This document shows, piece after piece, positions 54,198 through 63,483 of a DNA stretch of 64,000 nt. A model generated the notes under the pieces. That model saw nothing but the letters and a program-made list of their open reading frames with translations, ran no database searches and was not told the DNA's origin. Source of the DNA: Rhizobium vallis (lineage in GTDB: Bacteria; Pseudomonadota; Alphaproteobacteria; Rhizobiales; Rhizobiaceae); contig NZ_ML133686.1 of NCBI RefSeq assembly GCF_003985155.1, positions 652,001 to 716,000 of the forward strand. The letters are read 5' to 3'. How positions within the stretch are numbered: position 1 is the stretch's first letter; every line of letters begins with the position of its first letter. A program made the translations under genes and the position numbers.

Positions 54198-55061
54198 GTG
54201 AAATATAGTCACCCCTCGGTTTTCAGGTTTTTGTCTGCATCTCCCACTGCGCGGATGTCGCAGTCCATCGATTTGGGGTTTGGGCGATCAGCTGCCATCT
54301 GGAGCAATGCGCACGACAGGATGAGCTATCAGCGGCCGAACGGTCATACGTTCAGTCTTTATCTCAAGGGCGGTGCGGGAACGCGTCGTCTGGATGGCAG
54401 TCCCACCGCGCGCGGCCGTCCGGGAGTCCTGTGCATCATGCCACAGGAGCACTCGTCCGAATGGGAAATCACCGAATTCTCCCAATTCGTCCATCTGTAT
54501 ATTCCCGACGATCAGATGCGCCGGATGTTTGCAGAGACGTTTGACCGCGATGCTCGGCTTGTGGCCCTTCCAGAAGTGACTTTCGCAGATGCGCCCGCCC
54601 TGGCGCGCACGCTTTGGCAGATGACGAAAGCGATGTTGGCGGGCGGTCATCTGGCGGCCGAAGAAGCGATGACGCAGACGATCAACGATTTCTTCGTTGA
54701 TCCGCGTTATGGAGGGATGCGTCCCTGCGCGATCAGCGGCGGGCTCGCTCCTCATGTGCGGCGCCGGAGTCTGGAGTACATCGAGGCCCATCTCGGTGAG
54801 GCGATCCGCTTAGAGGATCTGGCGACGATAGGGCAGCTCAGCGCGTTTCATTTTCAGCGGATGTTCCGGGCAAGCTATGGTGTGTCCCCGCATGGCTGGG
54901 TGGCCCACCGGCGAGTAGAGCGCGCCAAATCGATGTTGGGCGGCACGGACCCGATCGCGCAGATCGCTTCTGCCTGCGGCTTCAGCAGCCAGAGTCACAT
55001 GACGCGGGCATTCAAGTTGGGCACTGGCACGACACCCTCTGCCTACCGGCAACGACAGTGA
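54198..55061 (+). CDS. AraC-family regulator of the EamA exporter
   Basis: This AraC/XylS regulator has about 287 residues from GTG 54198, which has GGGGAAGAA ahead. An in-frame ATG at 54108 would add 30 residues of weak composition. The C-terminal DNA-binding domain carries RLEDLATIGQLSAFHFQRMFRASYGVSP and IAQIASACGFSSQSHMTRAFKLGTG. The N-terminal half is a cupin-like ligand domain. It is divergent from the exporter gene and probably controls it. Confidence 0.85.
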   Translation: MKYSHPSVFRFLSASPTARMSQSIDLGFGRSAAIWSNAHDRMSYQRPNGHTFSLYLKGGAGTRRLDGSPTARGRPGVLCIMPQEHSSEWEITEFSQFVHLYIPDDQMRRMFAETFDRDARLVALPEVTFADAPALARTLWQMTKAMLAGGHLAAEEAMTQTINDFFVDPRYGGMRPCAISGGLAPHVRRRSLEYIEAHLGEAIRLEDLATIGQLSAFHFQRMFRASYGVSPHGWVAHRRVERAKSMLGGTDPIAQIASACGFSSQSHMTRAFKLGTGTTPSAYRQRQ

Positions 55062-55070
55062 AGCGCCTTC

Positions 55071-55115
55071 CCGAAACCAATCCGCGCCTCGGCGCCTGCA
55101 AAAGCCGCTCGGCTA
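55071..55115. repeat. Direct repeat copy 2 (ROK gene 3' end remnant)
   Basis: This segment begins CCGAAACCAATCCGCGC and ends CAAAAGCCGCTCGGCTA, nearly identical to 53047-53092 but not part of any gene. A hairpin CTCGG/CCGAG (55108-55122) overlaps its end and probably terminates transcription between the convergent AraC and oxidoreductase genes. Confidence 0.85.
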
Positions 55116-55143
55116 AACCGAGGGGGCTTCGGCCTTCCAGACC

Positions 55144-56145
55144 TCACTTCATCGCGACGACGACCTTGCCTTTCGCGCGTCCCGTTTCCACATAGTCCAG
55201 TGCCTCGTTGGTTTTCGCGAATTGGAAGACCCGGTCGATGACGGGACGGATGGCGCCGGCCTCGATAAGCGAGGTGATCTTGCCGAGCTGAGCACCGTTC
55301 GCCGTCATGAAGACGAAGGAATATCCGATCCCCAGACGTTTCGCTTTCCGCCTGATGCCGAGGCTTAAAAGGCGCATAACCTGCTGCAGCAGCCAACCGG
55401 AGCCATTCTCCCTGGCGAAATCGGGATCGGGCGGCCCCGATATCGAGATCAGCTTGCCGCCCGGCTTCAGGACGGCGAGCGATTTTTCCAGCGTATCCTT
55501 GCCGAGGCTGTTCAGCACGACGTCATAGCCCTTCAGCACCTTTTCGAAATCGTCCTTCTTGTAATCGACCACCACGTCGGCGCCGAGGCCTTTCACAAGA
55601 TCGATATTTGCCGTGCTCGTGGTCGTCGCCACATGGGCGCCGAGATGTTTAGCAAGCTGGATCGCGACCGTGCCGACGCCGCCGGAGCCGGCATGGATCA
55701 GTACCCTCTGCCCCTTTTGCAGCTTGGCGCGTTCGACCAGAACCTGCCATGCGGTCAGCGCCACCAGCGGAATGGATGCGGCTTCTAACATGCTGAGATT
55801 GGCAGGCTTCAGCGCAATATCGGCGGCGTCGATGGCGATGTATTCGGCGAATGTGCCGATGCGATCCTGGCCAGGCCGCGCATAGACTTCGTCGCCGGGT
55901 TTGAACTGCCGTACCTTGGCCCCGACCCGGACCACGACGCCGGCAACATCATTGCCGAGCACCAGTGGCAGGCGATAGGGCAGGATGAGCTTGAACTCGC
56001 CGTCCCGGATCTTGGCATCCAGCAGGTTGACGCTGGCGGCATGGATCTCGACCATCACGTCGTTTTCGCGCAGCTGCGGTTCGGGGCTCTGGCCGAGGCG
56101 GAGGGCACCGCCTTTCTTGTAGCGATCGATCAGGAATGCTTTCAT
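55144..56145 (-). CDS. Quinone-oxidoreductase/zinc-free MDR-family enzyme
   Basis: This medium-chain NADP-dependent reductase has 333 residues from ATG 56145. Features are the GroES-like N-domain (LLDAKIRDGEF, LVLGNDVAGVV) and the Rossmann motif HAGSGGVGTVAIQLAKHLGA (about residues 145-165). No catalytic zinc ligands are visible, so it is of the quinone/enone reductase kind. It follows the SDR gene by about 50 bases and ends the HxlR-controlled unit. The longer open frame upstream is not needed. Confidence 0.88.
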   Translation of the reverse strand: MKAFLIDRYKKGGALRLGQSPEPQLRENDVMVEIHAASVNLLDAKIRDGEFKLILPYRLPLVLGNDVAGVVVRVGAKVRQFKPGDEVYARPGQDRIGTFAEYIAIDAADIALKPANLSMLEAASIPLVALTAWQVLVERAKLQKGQRVLIHAGSGGVGTVAIQLAKHLGAHVATTTSTANIDLVKGLGADVVVDYKKDDFEKVLKGYDVVLNSLGKDTLEKSLAVLKPGGKLISISGPPDPDFARENGSGWLLQQVMRLLSLGIRRKAKRLGIGYSFVFMTANGAQLGKITSLIEAGAIRPVIDRVFQFAKTNEALDYVETGRAKGKVVVAMK

Positions 56146-56194
56146 GGCACGAACTTTCGTTTCTGTGATGAGCCGGAAATGCAGCAAGGGAGGC

Positions 56195-57010
56195 TCAATC
56201 GGGGAGCTTGTTGAATTTCCGGAGGTTCTTGTCGACGAAGGACTCGGGCAGGAAGCGGCGGATGAAACGGACCTGTCCTGCGGTTTTCCCGGCTGTGTAA
56301 CGTCTCTTGGGCGATACCGCATTGGCGGCCTTGACGACGGTTGCGGCGACCACCTCGGGGGCATCACCCTTGGAAACGATCTCGCGCATCAGCTTCTCCG
56401 CGTCGGCACGCACCGCATCGTAGACAGCAAGCGGCCGGTCCGGCCGCGTGATGTTCTCCTCGAAGGAGGTCCGGGTGACGCCGGGTTCGACGAGCACGAC
56501 GCGGATGCCCTGCGTTCGCACTTCATGATCGAGGGATTCCGAATAGCCTTCGATCGCGTGCTTGGTCGCTGCGTAGAGCGCGTTGAATGGCGCCGGGATG
56601 AGACCAAGGATCGAGCTCAGGTTGATGATCCGACCGCCGCGCTGTCGCCGCATCACCGGCAGCACCGCATTCGTCATCCGCATAGTACCGAAGACGTTGA
56701 CGTCGAACACGGATTTGGCCTGCGTCGTCGTCGATTCCTCGGCGCCGCCGAGCAGGCCGACACCGGCATTGTTGACGAGCAGATCGATCCGCCCTGCCCG
56801 GCTCAGCACTTCATCGACGACGCCCTGGACAGATTGATCGTCGATGACGTCGCAGATCAGCATGGTGATCCCGTCGGCAGTGTCGGGCATCGGCTTGCGG
56901 CTGGTGCCGAACACCCGGTAACCGTCGCGCCGCAGCGCTTTTGCCGTCACCAGCCCGATGCCGGAGGAAGCGCCGGTGACCAGGGCAATGCCGCGTTCTC
57001 TCTTGCTCAT
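56195..57010 (-). CDS. Short-chain dehydrogenase/reductase
   Basis: This classical SDR of 271 residues has the cofactor loop VTGASSGIGLVTAKALRRDG, NNAGVG, and a YAATKHA active-site motif preceded by INLSSILG. The start is ATG 57010. It is divergent from an HxlR regulator, and a 15-base dyad lies between them. SDR-plus-quinone-reductase pairs under HxlR proteins usually respond to electrophiles or quinones, so a detoxification role is likely but inferred. Confidence 0.88.
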   Translation of the reverse strand: MSKRERGIALVTGASSGIGLVTAKALRRDGYRVFGTSRKPMPDTADGITMLICDVIDDQSVQGVVDEVLSRAGRIDLLVNNAGVGLLGGAEESTTTQAKSVFDVNVFGTMRMTNAVLPVMRRQRGGRIINLSSILGLIPAPFNALYAATKHAIEGYSESLDHEVRTQGIRVVLVEPGVTRTSFEENITRPDRPLAVYDAVRADAEKLMREIVSKGDAPEVVAATVVKAANAVSPKRRYTAGKTAGQVRFIRRFLPESFVDKNLRKFNKLPD

Positions 57011-57059
57011 CGATGTCTGCCTTTACTTTTGTCGTGGAAGATCCCTGCGCAATCTGTTA

Positions 57060-57074
57060 CTATCAAATTGATAG
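57060..57074. promoter_or_regulatory. HxlR operator candidate, perfect 15-base dyad
   Basis: CTATCAA (57060-57066) and TTGATAG (57068-57074) form an exact palindrome around one A. It lies in the 90-base region between the divergent SDR and HxlR starts. HxlR-type proteins bind such AT-rich dyads, so autoregulation and control of the SDR unit are expected. Confidence 0.6.
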
Positions 57075-57100
57075 CAAGTCACTACTAAAAAGATATCGAC

Positions 57101-57562
57101 ATGAAGAATCTTTCGAACCAGCCCTGCCTGATCGCCCGCAGCCTGGCGCTCGTGGGCGATGCGTGGAGTATGCTGATCATGCGCGACGCTCATGCAGGGC
57201 TGACCCGCTTCGATGATTTTCGAAAAAGCCTCGGCATCGCCCCGACGATGCTGACGGGGCGGCTGTCATCGCTGACTGAGGAAGGGCTACTGGAAAAACG
57301 CCGCTATTCCGAGCGCCCGCCGCGCGACGAATATGTGCTGACGGAGGCCGGTCGCGACTTTCTGCCGGTTCTGTTTGCAATCGGCGCCTGGGGCCGCAAG
57401 CACCGCGGCGGCGGCAACGTCACCCGGTTCTTCGACGCCGAAACCGGAACCGAGATTGATCCCGTCACCATCGACCGCGCGACCGGCGCTCCTGTTGGAA
57501 CCCGCCCCATTCGCATCGCCGAACCCGGATGCGCCGCCCCGCCGCAGGATCAGCCGGACTGA
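57101..57562 (+). CDS. HxlR-family regulator
   Basis: This 153-residue winged-helix regulator shows the family pattern CLIARSLALVGDAWSMLIMRDAHAG (helices 1-2), FRKSLGIAPTMLTGRLSSLTEEGLLEKRRY (recognition helix) and EYVLTEAGRDFLPVLFAIGAWG. The N-terminal Cys (residue 8, in QPCLIARS) is the redox-sensing position in relatives. It is divergent from the SDR/quinone-reductase unit and probably represses it. Confidence 0.9.
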   Translation: MKNLSNQPCLIARSLALVGDAWSMLIMRDAHAGLTRFDDFRKSLGIAPTMLTGRLSSLTEEGLLEKRRYSERPPRDEYVLTEAGRDFLPVLFAIGAWGRKHRGGGNVTRFFDAETGTEIDPVTIDRATGAPVGTRPIRIAEPGCAAPPQDQPD

Positions 57563-57623
57563 CGCCCAGCGCAGGCTTGTTTGGCAGGTCTGCGGCACAA
57601 GCTTTCAGCCTAAAGCAAGTGAG

Positions 57624-57655
57624 CCTTGCCATCACCGCCTTCGGCGATGGCAAGG
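57624..57655. terminator. Bidirectional terminator
   Basis: CCTTGCCATC (57624-57633) and GATGGCAAGG (57646-57655) form a ten-pair stem with an inner GCC-TTC-GGC extension. It lies between the convergent HxlR and GH20 genes, 20 bases from the GH20 stop. Confidence 0.7.
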
Positions 57656-57675
57656 ATGATACTCAGATCAAAGTC

Positions 57676-59697
57676 CTACGACTCCTGCAGCCCGTAAAGC
57701 AGCGGCATCAGCCCCGCGAGCGCCTTGAAACGCTCCCACGACTTCGATGACGGCTTTGTCCAGCCGGTTTCGGCAAGGGCCGAAAGGCGCGGAAAGACGA
57801 GGCGGTCGAAAACGGCGCGATCCGTCATCGGTTCGGACCAGATACAGGCCTGAATACCGAGGAGTTTCTGTTTCTGTGCTGCCGTCCAGCCGCCGACCGG
57901 ATCGAAATTATAGAGTTTTTCGGCGTCCGAGGTTCCCGCCCAGCTGGCGCCGGGCTCGTCCCAGTTGGGTCTGAGCGCCATGTCGAGGTAATAGACCTGT
58001 CCGGGGCAGACGACCATTTCGTAGCCGCGCTCGGCAAGCTCGGCCGAGACTTCGACATTGCGCCAGCTGCAGAGATAGCTCTTCGACTTGTCGATGACAT
58101 CGCCGTGGGCGGCCTCTTCCCAGCCGCCGGTGATGCAGCCCTTGCTCGTAAGGAAGCGCTGGACGCGCTCCAGGAACTCCGCCTGCAGGATGGCGGCGCC
58201 CGAGCCGTGAATATCGTCGGCGCCGTGTGTATTGGTGACGACATTCAACCGCTTGGCATGCGCAGCGGCAAGCTCGTCGCCTGCAACGGCGCGCAGGCGA
58301 TCGAGCGCTTCCGGTGAGCCCGACCATGCGCCAAGGGGAACTTCGTCGGCCCCGAGATGGATGGTCTTGAACGGAAAGAGCTCGATGAGTTCCAAGAGGA
58401 TCGTCTCGATGATCTCATAGGTCCTCTCGCGGGCCGGATTGATGCAATTGTCCGGAAAGCCCTGAACCGAATAATAGCTGCCAACCTCGGCCGGATCCCT
58501 GAGTTCCGGTATTGCCTGTTGCATGGCGTAGCAATGGCCGGGTACATCGATCTCCGGCACGATCTCGACGCCGAAGCTCTTGGCATGGGCGACAATCTCG
58601 CGGATGGCAGCCTTGGTGTAGTAACCGCCCGTGCGGGCCGGGCTCGAACCGAGCAGCGGTGGAACAGCAAGGCCGTGGCCGCGCCAGGCGCCGATCTCGG
58701 TCAGGGCGGGATAGGCGTCGATCTCGACGCGCCATGCTTCGTCGTCGGAAAGGTGCCAGTGGAAGCGGTTGAGCTTGTTCCAGGCAAGCACCGCAATCAG
58801 CTTCTTGACTTCGGCCGCGCCGTAGAACTGGCGGGCGACGTCGAGATGCAGGCCGCGCCAGCCCATCGACGGCTCGTCGACGATCTCGCCCGCACCGGGA
58901 AACTGGAAGACGCCGGGATGCAGCCTCGCGCCGCGCCAGATCTGGCCGAGTGTCACGAGGCCATAGAGAAAGCCGGTCCGGCCGCTCGCCTCGATGGTGA
59001 TCATTTCCTCATCGAAGCTCAGCCGGTAGGCTTCGGGGCCGAACCCGGCAGCATCCTTGAGGGCAACCGGTATCGCGCCTTCCGCTTCGCTACGCACGAT
59101 GCCTTCGACGGCGAAGAGATGGTTCACCAACGCCGCAAAGCCCTGGGCCGCGGCCTCTCCCTCGGCGCTCTGCGCTCGCGGCGCAAAACCGGCCGGCAGC
59201 GAGCGGCGGGAAGTGACGGCCACGCGGTTCGGCCAGGGAATGATCGAAACCTGAACCGGCGCATTGGCGGGAACGGGATAGATCTCGGCGCCGCGCTTCA
59301 GCGGCGCGTTACTGACCGAAGATCGCGTTGGCTCGATAGAAAGCACGATCGTGCTGCCGTCGGAAAGCGCGAGATAGGCGCTCGTCGCGCCGTCCGTCCA
59401 GTGGCGGAACTGCCAGCTCAGCGCGTAGACGGATATCGTCCAGATCTCGCCGGCGCCGAGAACGAAATTGACCGGCGGCTGGAATTCGGTGAAATTCGAA
59501 AGCCGTTGCGAGACGGTGGCGCCTTCGACACGCCCGGCGGGATCGACGCGGCCCGGGCCGCTGACGCAGAGCGAGAAATTCGACAGCGGCTCGGCGCCTA
59601 GGTTCTTGAGGCGTAGCACATACGAAAAATCCTTGCCATCGGCCGGCGGATTCCAAAGGGTTTCAAGCCGCAGGGCTTTCGGTCGCGGTGTGGGCAT
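57676..59697 (-). CDS. GH20 beta-N-acetylhexosaminidase
   Basis: This glycoside hydrolase family 20 enzyme of 673 residues cleaves terminal GlcNAc or GalNAc by substrate-assisted catalysis. The Asp451-Glu452 pair in HLGADEVPLG is the catalytic dyad. The barrel start MGWRGLHLDVARQFY and LNRFHWHLSDDEAWRVEI are diagnostic, and the first 270 residues hold an N-terminal carbohydrate-binding-like and the GH20b domain. There is no signal peptide, so it acts in the cytoplasm on imported sugars. It lies 149 bases after the ATPase gene of the neighbouring importer, on the same strand. Confidence 0.92.
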   Translation of the reverse strand: MPTPRPKALRLETLWNPPADGKDFSYVLRLKNLGAEPLSNFSLCVSGPGRVDPAGRVEGATVSQRLSNFTEFQPPVNFVLGAGEIWTISVYALSWQFRHWTDGATSAYLALSDGSTIVLSIEPTRSSVSNAPLKRGAEIYPVPANAPVQVSIIPWPNRVAVTSRRSLPAGFAPRAQSAEGEAAAQGFAALVNHLFAVEGIVRSEAEGAIPVALKDAAGFGPEAYRLSFDEEMITIEASGRTGFLYGLVTLGQIWRGARLHPGVFQFPGAGEIVDEPSMGWRGLHLDVARQFYGAAEVKKLIAVLAWNKLNRFHWHLSDDEAWRVEIDAYPALTEIGAWRGHGLAVPPLLGSSPARTGGYYTKAAIREIVAHAKSFGVEIVPEIDVPGHCYAMQQAIPELRDPAEVGSYYSVQGFPDNCINPARERTYEIIETILLELIELFPFKTIHLGADEVPLGAWSGSPEALDRLRAVAGDELAAAHAKRLNVVTNTHGADDIHGSGAAILQAEFLERVQRFLTSKGCITGGWEEAAHGDVIDKSKSYLCSWRNVEVSAELAERGYEMVVCPGQVYYLDMALRPNWDEPGASWAGTSDAEKLYNFDPVGGWTAAQKQKLLGIQACIWSEPMTDRAVFDRLVFPRLSALAETGWTKPSSKSWERFKALAGLMPLLYGLQES

Positions 59698-59846
59698 GGT
59701 TACTCTTTCCTCTTGAGATCAAGTCTTGAACATTCCGGCGGAACCGGAAGCGGAATGGGGGATCGGCACGGCGCCGACCGCCTTTTCGTGAAAGGCCGAT
59801 GGACCGACATCGCCAAGGTTTACCAGATAGTCCACTTTGCCATCCT

Positions 59847-60773
59847 TCAACCTGCAGCACCGAGCGCGCGTATGAAATGATTGGGGCCGACCTGTTGGGT
59901 TACGGTCGATTCAGGACGGCTGAGCGAGCGCACCTTTTCCGCCTGTTCGAGAAAACGCGCGCTTCCACCCGTCACGAACGGCCTGCTGCCGTCGGGAACG
60001 GCGGAAAGCAGCAGCCGCGTATAGGGATGGCGGGGATCGGAGAGAACGCTATTGGTGTTGCCCCATTCGACCATCTGGCCGGCGAACATGACGACGATCT
60101 CTTCGGCCACATGCGCTGCCGTCGCGATATCGTGAGTGATGTAGAGCATGGCGAGGTCGTTTTCACGCTTCACCCTTGCGAGCAGATCGAGAATGTCCTT
60201 GCGGATGGAAACATCGAGCATCGAGGTCGGTTCGTCGGCGACCAGCACGCTTGGTGCGACAGCGAGCGCCCGGGCGATGTTGACGCGCTGGCGCTGACCG
60301 CCCGAGAGTTCATGCGGGAATTTCTGCCTGGTTACGTCAGGTTCCAGCCCGACGCTTGCAAGCAGATGGCCGATCTCTTCTGCAAGATCGGCCCTGGAGC
60401 CGCTCTGCCGGTGCAATTGCAGCGGCCGCGCCAGGTGATGGCTGACGGTGAAGGCCGGGTTGAGCGAGGAGAACGGATCCTGGAAGACCATCTGCACCTC
60501 CCGGCGGTACCGATGTTCGTCCTTCGTCTCGCCGCGGGCGGAGAGCTCCTGCCCGTGGAAAAGCAGCCTGCCTGCTGTCGGCTTGTCGAGCCGGGCGATG
60601 ATACGGGCGCAGGTCGTCTTGCCGCAGCCGGATTCGCCGACGAGCGCCAGGGCCCGGCCGGGAAAGAGTGAGAAGGACACGCCTTTCAACGCGCGCACCG
60701 GGCCGAAATTGCGCGTGATGTCCTCAAGCCGAATCACGGCTTCGGCGACGACGGGATTTGCCTCCGCTTTCAT
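59847..60773 (-). CDS. Opp/Dpp-type importer ATPase (DppF-like)
   Basis: This 308-residue ATPase has Walker [10 protein letters not shown], signature [15 protein letters not shown], Walker B VLVADEPTSMLD and a C-terminal DPRHPYTRLLLSAVPDG segment. The ATG overlaps the preceding ATPase stop by four bases. It is the paralogue of 6540-7439 and the last importer gene ahead of the GH20 gene. Confidence 0.92.
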   Translation of the reverse strand: MKAEANPVVAEAVIRLEDITRNFGPVRALKGVSFSLFPGRALALVGESGCGKTTCARIIARLDKPTAGRLLFHGQELSARGETKDEHRYRREVQMVFQDPFSSLNPAFTVSHHLARPLQLHRQSGSRADLAEEIGHLLASVGLEPDVTRQKFPHELSGGQRQRVNIARALAVAPSVLVADEPTSMLDVSIRKDILDLLARVKRENDLAMLYITHDIATAAHVAEEIVVMFAGQMVEWGNTNSVLSDPRHPYTRLLLSAVPDGSRPFVTGGSARFLEQAEKVRSLSRPESTVTQQVGPNHFIRALGAAG

Positions 60774-61585
60774 GCCACGACTCCCGATAGATGCGGATTG
60801 CCGGGAAGCTGCGGAATGGCGTTCCAGAGCTTCTTCGTATATTCGTGCCGCGGCGCTTGCGCGACCTGGCTGACATCGCCGACTTCGACGAGTTCACCCT
60901 TCAGCATGACGCCGATACGCTGGCAGAGCTGCGCCATCAGATGCAGGTCATGGGTGATGAAGAGCACCGAGAAACCATAGGTCCGCTGCAGATCGACGAC
61001 CTGCTCGAGGATCTCTCGCTGCACGACGACGTCGAGCGCCGTCGTCGGCTCGTCCATGATGATCAGCTCGGGCCGCAGCGCCAGGCAGATGGCGATGACG
61101 ATGCGCTGGCGCATGCCGCCGGAGAACTGGTGCGGGTAATCGCTTATGCGATGGGTGGGAATGCCGACGAGACGGAACATCTCCTCGGCCCGAGCCCTGG
61201 ATTCCTCATGTGAACAACCGGTGTGGCGGCGCAGAACGTCATGGAACTGCGCCTCGACCCGCATCAGCGGATTGAGCGAATTCATCGCGCTCTGGAAGAC
61301 CATGCCGATGCGCTTCCAGCGAATTCTCTGCAGCTCGCGTTCCGGCAGCTTCAGGAGATCCTGTCCGGTGAGCCGGATGCTGCCGCCGCTGATCCAGGCG
61401 GGCGCCTTGGACAGACGGGTGATGGCATAGGCGATCGTGCTCTTGCCGCAGCCGGATTCGCCGGCGAGACCGAAGATCTCGCCGCGGCCGATATGGAAAG
61501 AGACGTCTTTGACGGCGCGGAACTCCCCTTTGTCGACGAGATAGTCGACGTTGAGCTTGTCAATTTCCAGAAGATTATCGCTCAT
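60770..61585 (-). CDS. Opp/Dpp-type importer ATPase (DppD-like)
   Basis: This ATPase of 271 residues starts at ATG 61585, which overlaps the permease stop (ATGA). Walker [10 protein letters not shown], signature [13 protein letters not shown], Walker [13 protein letters not shown] and the C-terminal [13 protein letters not shown] extension are present. It is the paralogue of 7436-8239. The longer frame upstream belongs to the permease coding region. Confidence 0.92.
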   Translation of the reverse strand: MSDNLLEIDKLNVDYLVDKGEFRAVKDVSFHIGRGEIFGLAGESGCGKSTIAYAITRLSKAPAWISGGSIRLTGQDLLKLPERELQRIRWKRIGMVFQSAMNSLNPLMRVEAQFHDVLRRHTGCSHEESRARAEEMFRLVGIPTHRISDYPHQFSGGMRQRIVIAICLALRPELIIMDEPTTALDVVVQREILEQVVDLQRTYGFSVLFITHDLHLMAQLCQRIGVMLKGELVEVGDVSQVAQAPRHEYTKKLWNAIPQLPGNPHLSGVVA

Positions 61586-62484
61586 TGGCCAAGCTCCAGT
61601 TCCCTGTTGCGGGCGCGGGTAAGGCGGAACCAGCGTGTCAGCGCCGGGCCGGAGCGGAGCTGCGGATTGGCGATCTCGTCGAAGGTGAAGTTGAGAAGCG
61701 CAAGCCCGAGGCCGGTCAGCGCGATGCCGAGCGCCGGCACGCCGATATCCCACCATGCCCCGACCATGATCGCCGAGGAATTCTGGGCGTTGTAGAGCAT
61801 CGTGCCCCAGGAGACTTTCAGTGGGTCGCCGAAGCCGAGATATTCGAGCGTCGTCTGGGCGACGATCGCATAGATGATGCTGCCGACGAGGTTGATGCCG
61901 ATCAGCGTCGTCAGGTTCGGCAGGATTTCCACGAAGATGATGCGCCAGGCCGGCTCGCCGATCATCTTGGAAGCGGTGACGAAATCACGATTGCGAAGCG
62001 CCATCGTCTGCGACCGCGTCATGCGGGCGCCCCAGGGCCAGGAGGTCAACGCGATGATCGTCATGATCGTCATCGGCCCGACGGTGCCGGCAAACGAGGC
62101 GAGCAGAATCAGAAGCGGCATGTTCGGGACAACAAGCACGGCATTCGTCGCAAGATCGAGCACTGCATCGGTCCGCCCTCCCGCGTAGCCGGCGACGAGC
62201 CCGATCGCCGTGCCGAGAACGGTGATGGCAATGCCTGTGGCAAAGCCGACGGAGAGAGAGCTGCGGGCGCCCCAGACGAACTGGCGATAGACATCCCGTC
62301 CCATCTTCGTGGTGCCCATGACATGTTCGATCGACGGCGGCTGATGCGAACGTCCGACGCGCGCTCCGGGCTCGCCGGGCGCAACAATCGGCGCAAACAG
62401 CGCCATCAGCCACAGGGCGACGATGATGATGAGGCCGGCCAGCGCTTTCTTCTGGCTGAGGATAGACCGTAATCCGAAGCCCAT
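61582..62484 (-). CDS. Opp/Dpp-type importer permease (DppC-like)
   Basis: This 300-residue permease has the N-terminal helix and HVMGTTKMGRDVYRQFVWGAR of OppC-type proteins and the BPD domain with docking loop GEPAWRIIFVEILPNLT. The start overlaps the previous permease stop by one base. Closest in-window relative: 8236-9114. Confidence 0.92.
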   Translation of the reverse strand: MGFGLRSILSQKKALAGLIIIVALWLMALFAPIVAPGEPGARVGRSHQPPSIEHVMGTTKMGRDVYRQFVWGARSSLSVGFATGIAITVLGTAIGLVAGYAGGRTDAVLDLATNAVLVVPNMPLLILLASFAGTVGPMTIMTIIALTSWPWGARMTRSQTMALRNRDFVTASKMIGEPAWRIIFVEILPNLTTLIGINLVGSIIYAIVAQTTLEYLGFGDPLKVSWGTMLYNAQNSSAIMVGAWWDIGVPALGIALTGLGLALLNFTFDEIANPQLRSGPALTRWFRLTRARNRELELGQ

Positions 62485-63464
62485 CAGACCGCCTCCTGCA
62501 ATCTGGGATCGACAAGTCCATAGATGATGTCGACGAGGAAGTTGGCTCCCAGTGTCGCGAGCGTCATCAGCAGCAACTGGCCTTGGATGACGGGGTAGTC
62601 GCGGGCGACGCTCGCTGTATAGAGCGTCAGTCCCAAACCGGGATAGTTGAAAACGATCTCGGTGACGATCGAGCCGCCGAAGACGGCGCCGAGCATCAGC
62701 GCCAAATTGGTCAGGACCGGAAGCATGGCATTGCGCGCGCCGTAGCCGAACATGACCGTGAGGTGGCTGAGCCCCTTTGCGCGGCCCATGGTCACGTAAT
62801 CCTCGCCGAGCACCGAGATCATCGACGAGCGCATCGTCGTCTGGAATTCGCCGATCAGGAACGGCGAAAGCGTCAGCACCGGCAGGATGGCATGCATGAA
62901 CACGCTGCCTGCGAAGGTGAAATTGAAGGCAGGATCAAGGTTCGGATCGTAGGCGTAACCGACGGGAAACCAGCGCAGCGAGACCGCGAAAACGAAAAGT
63001 GTCGTCAGCGCAACGATGACGGGCGGCACCGAAATCATGATCACGGAGAGCGGCGAGACGATCGTGTCGAAGCGCCCGCCGCGCCGCCAGGCCGAAACCG
63101 CACCCAGCACGACGCCGACGCAAAGCGAAAAGATGATCGCGGTCGTCACCAGGAAAACGGTCCAGATCGTCGAACGGCCAAGGACCTGGACGACGGTTTG
63201 GGGGTAGTATTTGACCGAGACGCCGAGATCGAGGGTCGCAAGCCCTTTGATATAATCGACGAATTGCCAAAGCATCGGCTGGTCGACGGCGCCAAAGCGC
63301 GCCTTGATCGCCTCGATGGCGGCAGGTGTCGCCCGCGGGCCGAGCTGGGCAACCATGGCATCGACAGGGCTCCCCGGCATGAGCCGGGGAAGAATGAAAT
63401 TCACAACGATGGCGAACGCCAGTGCGACCGCATAGACGCCGAGGCGCCGGCTCGAAACGCGCAT
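62484..63464 (-). CDS. Opp/Dpp-type importer permease (DppB-like)
   Basis: This 326-residue permease starts with RVSSRRLGVYAVALAFAIVV and has FILPRLMPGSPVDAMV in its first loop. The docking loop is EDYVTMGRAKGLSHLTVMFGYGARNAMLP. Only 19 bases separate it from the binding-protein gene, without a hairpin, unlike the paralogous importer. Closest in-window relative: 9116-10093. Confidence 0.92.
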   Translation of the reverse strand: MRVSSRRLGVYAVALAFAIVVNFILPRLMPGSPVDAMVAQLGPRATPAAIEAIKARFGAVDQPMLWQFVDYIKGLATLDLGVSVKYYPQTVVQVLGRSTIWTVFLVTTAIIFSLCVGVVLGAVSAWRRGGRFDTIVSPLSVIMISVPPVIVALTTLFVFAVSLRWFPVGYAYDPNLDPAFNFTFAGSVFMHAILPVLTLSPFLIGEFQTTMRSSMISVLGEDYVTMGRAKGLSHLTVMFGYGARNAMLPVLTNLALMLGAVFGGSIVTEIVFNYPGLGLTLYTASVARDYPVIQGQLLLMTLATLGANFLVDIIYGLVDPRLQEAV

Positions 63465-63483
63465 TTCCGCTCCCTCGTCAGAC

